From positions 6,448,001 through 6,512,000 of the forward strand of contig NZ_JAPEPZ010000001.1 of assembly GCF_026339875.1 (NCBI RefSeq): a stretch of DNA of 64,000 nt. The letters run 5' to 3'. Below, piece after piece: positions 60,074 through 64,000 of this stretch. Position numbers and translations under genes: made by a program. The notes under the pieces are model-generated. The model searched no databases, had not been told where the DNA came from, and saw only the letters and a list, made by a program, of their open reading frames with translations. Numbering within the stretch: position 1 is the first letter of the stretch; each line of letters begins with the position of its first letter. Source of the stretch: Streptomyces sp. NBC_01571. GTDB taxonomy: Bacteria > Actinomycetota > Actinomycetes > Streptomycetales > Streptomycetaceae.

Positions 60074-61041
60074 TGGTAGAGGGACCCCGCGTTCAGGACC
60101 GGCTGCGGAGCCCGGTCACCGCACAGCACCACCATCAGGTTCGACACCATCGCCGCCTTCCGCTCCGAGTCCAGCTCGACGATGTCCCGCTCGGTGATCC
60201 GGGCGAGCGCCGCCTCGACCATCCCGACCGCACCGTCGACGATCTGCCGCCGTGCCGCCACGACCGCCCCCGCCTGCTGTCGCTGGAGCATCGCGGAGGC
60301 GATCTCGGGAGCGTACGCGAGATGCGTGAAGCGCGACTCGATGATGGAGACGCCGGCCGCGTCCACCCGCGCGCGCAGTTCGACGGCGAGCTTCTCGGTG
60401 ATCTCCTCCGCGTTGCCGCGCAGGGAGAGCCCCTCCTCGTCGTGGGCGTCGTAGGGGTACTCGATCGCGATGTGCCGGACGGCCGCCTCGGTCTGGGTGG
60501 CGACGAACTCCAGGAAGTCGTCGACCTCGAAGCTGGCCTGCGCGGTGTCCTCGACCCGCCAGACCACGACCGCGGCGAGCTCGATCGGGTTGCCGTAGGC
60601 GTCGTTGACCTTGAGGACCGCGGTCTCGTGGTTGCGTACCCGGGTCGAGATCTTCACCCGGGAGGTGAAGGGGTTCACCCACCGCAGGCCGTCCTGACGG
60701 ATCGTCCCCCGGTACCGCCCGAAGAGCTGGACGACCCGTGCCTCGCCCGGCGCCACCGTGTTCAGCCCGCACATCGCGACGAACGCGGCGAGGCCGACCA
60801 GGATGCCGGCGACGATCAGCGCCGCTTTGCCCCCGGCCGCGGTGACCGCCGTGGCGCCCACGATCATCGCGGCCCCGAGCAGCAGTCCGACCAGCCCGAG
60901 CAACAGCGCGAGTCCGCCGCCGATGCTGTGCGCGGCGAACTCCCGCACCCGTGGGGCCGGTATCGGCGGCACGTCGGCGACGGCTGCGGGGCCGGCGGTG
61001 GAGCCGCGGCCGGAATCGTTCGTGGAGTCGTGCGTGGACAT
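60070..61041 (-). CDS. SPFH/band 7 membrane protein
   Basis: 323 aa. Two N-terminal helices (about 40-90, [21 protein letters not shown] and [19 protein letters not shown]) precede an SPFH domain ([29 protein letters not shown]) and a C-terminal coiled coil with [25 protein letters not shown] proteins scaffold membrane microdomains. It is coupled to the RHH protein. An AT-rich dyad lies upstream. Confidence 0.92.
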   Translation of the reverse strand: MSTHDSTNDSGRGSTAGPAAVADVPPIPAPRVREFAAHSIGGGLALLLGLVGLLLGAAMIVGATAVTAAGGKAALIVAGILVGLAAFVAMCGLNTVAPGEARVVQLFGRYRGTIRQDGLRWVNPFTSRVKISTRVRNHETAVLKVNDAYGNPIELAAVVVWRVEDTAQASFEVDDFLEFVATQTEAAVRHIAIEYPYDAHDEEGLSLRGNAEEITEKLAVELRARVDAAGVSIIESRFTHLAYAPEIASAMLQRQQAGAVVAARRQIVDGAVGMVEAALARITERDIVELDSERKAAMVSNLMVVLCGDRAPQPVLNAGSLYQ

Positions 61042-61356
61042 GGTGGGCCCCCGTCTCGTATGCCTTAGCGTTTGAATAGCTAAGTGATAACACTTTACCC
61101 CGCACGGCAACCTTCCACTCCTCTCGTACGTCGGTTCTGGTGGGGCTGATGCGCATTGCGTGCTGATTGTCACGTCCGTGGAAGTGCCGATCGGCGGGAC
61201 TTTGTCCCAGCACGTGGTGTTAGTTTGCTGAGCTGACCTCAGCGACGAACCTGTGTGCGGCATCAGAACGAACGCGGCGCGGGACGCGTGAGTGAACCCG
61301 GCAGGACACGCGTACAAGAGAGCGCGACCCGAGACCGAAGCGGAGCGGACGGAGCC
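61042..61356 (+). other. SPFH / PBP divergent intergenic region
   Basis: 315 bases. It holds the SPFH dyad, GGGAC-TTT-GTCCC (61196-61208) and GCTGAG-N5-CTCAGC (61227-61243), one of which may sit at the PBP promoter. In-frame starts 61255 and 61288 could lengthen the PBP. Confidence 0.3.
61082..61095. promoter_or_regulatory. AT-rich dyad upstream of the SPFH gene
   Basis: AAGTG-ATAA-CACTT is a perfect inverted repeat in a low-GC patch, with CTTAGC-N9-GCTAAG-type symmetry next to it, 41-54 bases before the SPFH start. Probable promoter/operator. Confidence 0.35.
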
Positions 61357-63660
61357 ATGGGACGAGCGGACGAGAGACGAGCGCGGCAGCGCGGTGGCCG
61401 TCGCGCCGCGGCCGGGGGCTCCTCCGGGACCAAGCCCCGCCGCAGCGGCATACGCAGGTTCCTGAACTGGAAGACGATCCTCGGCACGTTCCTGGGCTTC
61501 TGCCTGCTGGGCATGGGCGCCTTCCTCGTGCTCTACATGGTCGTGTCCATACCCCAGGGCAACGCGGCGGCGCAGCAGCAGAGCAACGTCTACAAGTACA
61601 GCGACGGTTCGACCCTGGCCCGTACCGGCAAGGTCAACCGCGAGATCGTGGGTCTGGACAAGGTGCCCAAGCCTGTCCAGCTGACCTTCGTCGCCGCGGA
61701 GAACAAGTCCTTCTACAAGGACTCCGGCGTCGACCTGCGCGGCACGGCCCGCGGTCTGCTGAACACCCTGTCCGGCAAGGGCAAGCAGGGTGGCTCGACG
61801 ATCACCCAGCAGTACGTCAAGAACTACTACCTGACCCAGGACCAGACCGTCACGCGCAAGCTGAAGGAACTGGTCATCGCGCTGAAGGTGGACCGTCAGC
61901 AGACCAAGGACGACGTCCTCGCGGGCTACATCAACACCAGCTACTACGGCCGCAACTCGTACGGCATCCAGGCAGCGGCGCAGGCGTACTACGGCAGGGA
62001 CGCGAGCGACCTCACGGTCGAGCAGGGCGCCTACCTCGCCTCGCTGCTGCAGGCCCCGAGCCAGTACGACTGGGGTGCCGCCACCGACACCGGCAAGCGG
62101 CTGGTCACGGCGCGCTGGAACTACACCCTCGACAACATGGTCGAGGAGGGGTGGCTGGACGCGGCCAAGCGTCAGGCCATGAAGTTCCCGGTGCCGCAGG
62201 ACCCCAAGGGCGTCCCCGGTATGCAGGGACAGACCGGCTATCTCGTGGACGCGGCGAACAGCGCGCTGGCCAACCGGCTCGTCGCCCAGGGCTCCGCCGC
62301 GAACTACGAGGACGCCAAGGCGATCGTCGACGCGGGCGGCTGGACGATCACGCTCAACATCGACAAGAAGAAGCAGACGCAGCTGGAAGTCGCCGTCAAG
62401 ACGAAGCTGAGCAGCAAGCTGGACGGGAAGAAGCGGCGGGTCGACGGTGACGTCGAGGCCGGCGCCGCGTCCGTCGACCCCAAGACGGGCAAGGTCGTCG
62501 CGATGTACGGCGGCGAGGACTACTTCAAGCACTACGTCAACAACGCGACCCGCCCGGACTACCAGCCGGCGTCCACCTTCAAGCCGCTCATCTTCGCCGC
62601 GGCCCTGGAGGAGCAGGCCAAGACGCAGGACGGTCAGGACATCACGGCGAACACGATGTACGACGGTACGAGCGGCCGTGCCGTCAAGGGCAGCACCATC
62701 GGATTCGCGCCGCCCAACGAGGACAACCAGAGCTACGGGCCCGTCACCGTCCAGACGGCGATGAACAAGTCCATCAACTCCGTCTTCGCGCAGATGGGCG
62801 TCGACGTCGGCATGGACAAGGTCCTCAAGGTCGCGGGCGACCTCGGGATGCACACGGAGAAGCTGCAGCCGGTGCCCGCGCAGACGCTCGGCTCCATGGG
62901 CGCGAGTCCGCTGGAGATGGCGGGGGCCTACGCGACCCTCGACAACCACGGACGCAAGGTCACCCCGGCCGTCGTCGCCTCGGCCGAGCACAAGGACCGT
63001 CCGGTCAGGTTCCCGAACCCGGTGGGCGGCCAGGTCATCAGCTCCGAGGCGGCCGACACGGTGACCTCGGTGCTCACCGGCGTGGTCAACGACGGTACGG
63101 CCCAGGTGTCGGTGGCGCAGGCGTCCGACCGCGACGGTCAGCAGGTCGCGGGCAAGACGGGTACGTCCGACAACAACAAGTCCGCCTGGTTCACCGGCTA
63201 CACGCCCAACCTGGTCACCTCGGTCGGCCTCTTCGGCGAGGTCCCCAAGGACCGCAAGGACTCGAGCGGCAAGACGGTCAAGCAGGGCACCCAGGTGTCG
63301 CTGAAGGGCGCGGCGGGCGGCGGTCGTGTCAACGGCGGTGGCTTCCCCGCGCAGATCTGGGCCGCGTACACCTTCAACGCGATGGGCAGGGTCACCGCCT
63401 TCGACCTGAACACCACCCAGGGCGCGGCGATGGAACCGACCCCGAGCGACACGCCGAGCCAGACGCCGAGCGAGACGCCGTCGGAGACGCCGACCACCGA
63501 GAAACCGACGACCCGGCCGCCGACCACCAGCAGCCCGCCGACCAGGACGTCCGAGCCCCCGACCGCCCCGACGACGACGGCCCCGGTCTCTCCGAGCGGA
63601 ACCCCGACCGGCGAGAACTCGACGGACCCGTTCAACCCGGACGACCAGCAGCGGCAATAG
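61357..63660 (+). CDS. class A penicillin-binding protein
   Basis: 767 aa from ATG 61357 (GTG 61255 and 61288 are longer options without a Shine-Dalgarno). A basic cytosolic tail, one membrane helix (about 42-65) and a GT51 transglycosylase (catalytic Glu115 in FVAAENKSFY, QGGSTITQQ) precede a transpeptidase with STFK near 405, SIN, and KTGT near 600. A Thr/Pro-rich tail (about 690-760) ends it. It polymerises and crosslinks peptidoglycan. Confidence 0.95.
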   Translation: MGRADERRARQRGGRRAAAGGSSGTKPRRSGIRRFLNWKTILGTFLGFCLLGMGAFLVLYMVVSIPQGNAAAQQQSNVYKYSDGSTLARTGKVNREIVGLDKVPKPVQLTFVAAENKSFYKDSGVDLRGTARGLLNTLSGKGKQGGSTITQQYVKNYYLTQDQTVTRKLKELVIALKVDRQQTKDDVLAGYINTSYYGRNSYGIQAAAQAYYGRDASDLTVEQGAYLASLLQAPSQYDWGAATDTGKRLVTARWNYTLDNMVEEGWLDAAKRQAMKFPVPQDPKGVPGMQGQTGYLVDAANSALANRLVAQGSAANYEDAKAIVDAGGWTITLNIDKKKQTQLEVAVKTKLSSKLDGKKRRVDGDVEAGAASVDPKTGKVVAMYGGEDYFKHYVNNATRPDYQPASTFKPLIFAAALEEQAKTQDGQDITANTMYDGTSGRAVKGSTIGFAPPNEDNQSYGPVTVQTAMNKSINSVFAQMGVDVGMDKVLKVAGDLGMHTEKLQPVPAQTLGSMGASPLEMAGAYATLDNHGRKVTPAVVASAEHKDRPVRFPNPVGGQVISSEAADTVTSVLTGVVNDGTAQVSVAQASDRDGQQVAGKTGTSDNNKSAWFTGYTPNLVTSVGLFGEVPKDRKDSSGKTVKQGTQVSLKGAAGGGRVNGGGFPAQIWAAYTFNAMGRVTAFDLNTTQGAAMEPTPSDTPSQTPSETPSETPTTEKPTTRPPTTSSPPTRTSEPPTAPTTTAPVSPSGTPTGENSTDPFNPDDQQRQ

Positions 63661-63687
63661 GCGAGCCGACAGGCTCACGGCTCACGA

Positions 63688-63720
63688 GAAGGGCGCCCGG
63701 TGAACCACCGGGCGCCCTTC
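63688..63720. terminator. terminator between PBP and catalase genes
   Basis: GAAGGGCGCCCGGT pairs perfectly with ACCGGGCGCCCTTC around GAACC. It lies between convergent genes. Confidence 0.8.
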
Positions 63721-63780
63721 CCTCTCGTACGGGACTCGTACGGGACCGCGATCCGCCGTCCGTCGCCGGAGGCGGCCGGT

Positions 63781-64000
63781 TCAGCCGCCGTTGACCTCCT
63801 TGGCGATCCGGTCGCCGATCTCCTTGTCGACGTTGCGCCAGTACTGGACCGCGCGGTCCAGGACCGGGCGGGACACGCCGGCCTTCAGGTGCCCGCTGAC
63901 GTTCGACACGAGGCGGTCGCGGGCCGCGGCGTCGAGGACCTGGCGGACCATCGTGCCCGCCTGTCCCCAGTCGTCGTCCTCGCGGTGCGGCTTGTACGCC
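63781..64000 (-). CDS. catalase, C-terminal end
   Basis: The last 72 residues of a monofunctional catalase (AYKPHREDDDWGQAGTMVRQVL... GHLKAGVSRPVLDRAVQYWRNVDKEIGDRI), the typical C-terminal helices of small-subunit haem catalases. The haem and active site lie beyond the right edge. Confidence 0.85.
   Translation of the reverse strand, partial: AYKPHREDDDWGQAGTMVRQVLDAAARDRLVSNVSGHLKAGVSRPVLDRAVQYWRNVDKEIGDRIAKEVNGG

Noticed and set aside
60070..63678. A 1202-codon open frame on the minus strand over the PBP gene
   Set aside because: It is antisense to a clear class A PBP; its codons mirror PBP codons. Only the last 323 codons are the SPFH protein.
1..64000. tRNA, rRNA, insertion sequences, prophage or attachment sites
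   Set aside because: I looked for T-loop motifs, transposase and integrase motifs and long terminal repeats and found none.

Overview
The window is high-GC DNA with GTG/TTG starts, strong third-position G/C bias and many ATGA overlaps, and its gene content is that of a Streptomyces chromosome: actinobacterial PEP carboxykinase, AlaA, a DasR-like operator, a Tad/Flp pilus cluster with a two-component system, AhpC/AhpD/OxyR and a 6C-like small RNA. It looks like ordinary chromosome. I see no phage, transposase, tRNA, rRNA or CRISPR array. Both ends cut genes: a DHA2 efflux pump on the left and a catalase on the right.

Layout. 1-3.8 kb: efflux pump, a PAQR/hemolysin III protein under an 18-bp palindrome, and pckG. 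3.8-8.2 kb: a four-gene minus-strand cassette (two solute-binding-like proteins, one fused to a VWA domain, around a TelA protein). 8.3-13.1 kb: SDR/XRE divergent pair, a small conserved protein, alaA and a secreted serine protease. 13.1-20.1 kb: a divergent catabolic cluster (N-acyl-D-amino-acid deacylase, PLP ammonia lyase-like enzyme; PfkB sugar kinase, IclR regulator, RidA, GntP permease). Read as a pathway it fits N-acetyl-D-glucosaminate (oxidised chitin monomer) to 2-keto-3-deoxygluconate and its phosphate; D-amino-acid catabolism is the alternative. 20.2-26.8 kb: PH-like protein, secreted M14 carboxypeptidase, ECF sigma factor with a probable membrane partner, a second PH-like protein, and a secreted GH18 chitinase whose promoter carries a DasR-type palindrome.

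27.2-38.9 kb: a complete-looking Tad/Flp pilus cluster without its prepilin peptidase: unknown zinc-ribbon protein, CpaB, a CpaE/TadZ ATPase fused to a TadE pseudopilin, TadE, TadA, TadB, TadC, NarL-type kinase and regulator, Flp pilin, TadG, a lipoprotein and an OmpA-domain protein. 39.6-42.9 kb: a WXG100-like set with a large unknown protein and a lipoprotein. 42.9-48.9 kb: small enzymes (LLM oxidoreductase, GNAT, DinB, methyltransferase, DUF192, aldo/keto reductase, cis-prenyltransferase), with a 6C-like sRNA at about 46.8 kb. 49.2-53.3 kb: PIN-PhoH ATPase, secreted lytic transglycosylase-like protein, AI-2E transporter. 53.6-55.8 kb: ahpD-ahpC divergent from oxyR. 55.9-61.0 kb: padR-ABC-FtsX-like operon and an RHH/SPFH pair. 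61.4-64 kb: class A PBP and the catalase end.

Themes: chitin and amino-sugar use (chitinase plus the amino-sugar-acid cluster), envelope and surface machinery (Tad pilus, TelA cassette, WXG set, PBP, SPFH) and peroxide defence (ahpCD/oxyR and catalase). The most unusual items are the CpaE-TadE fusion with an intact prepilin-peptidase site, the amino-sugar-acid cluster, and a tadG-like gene without a canonical start codon.
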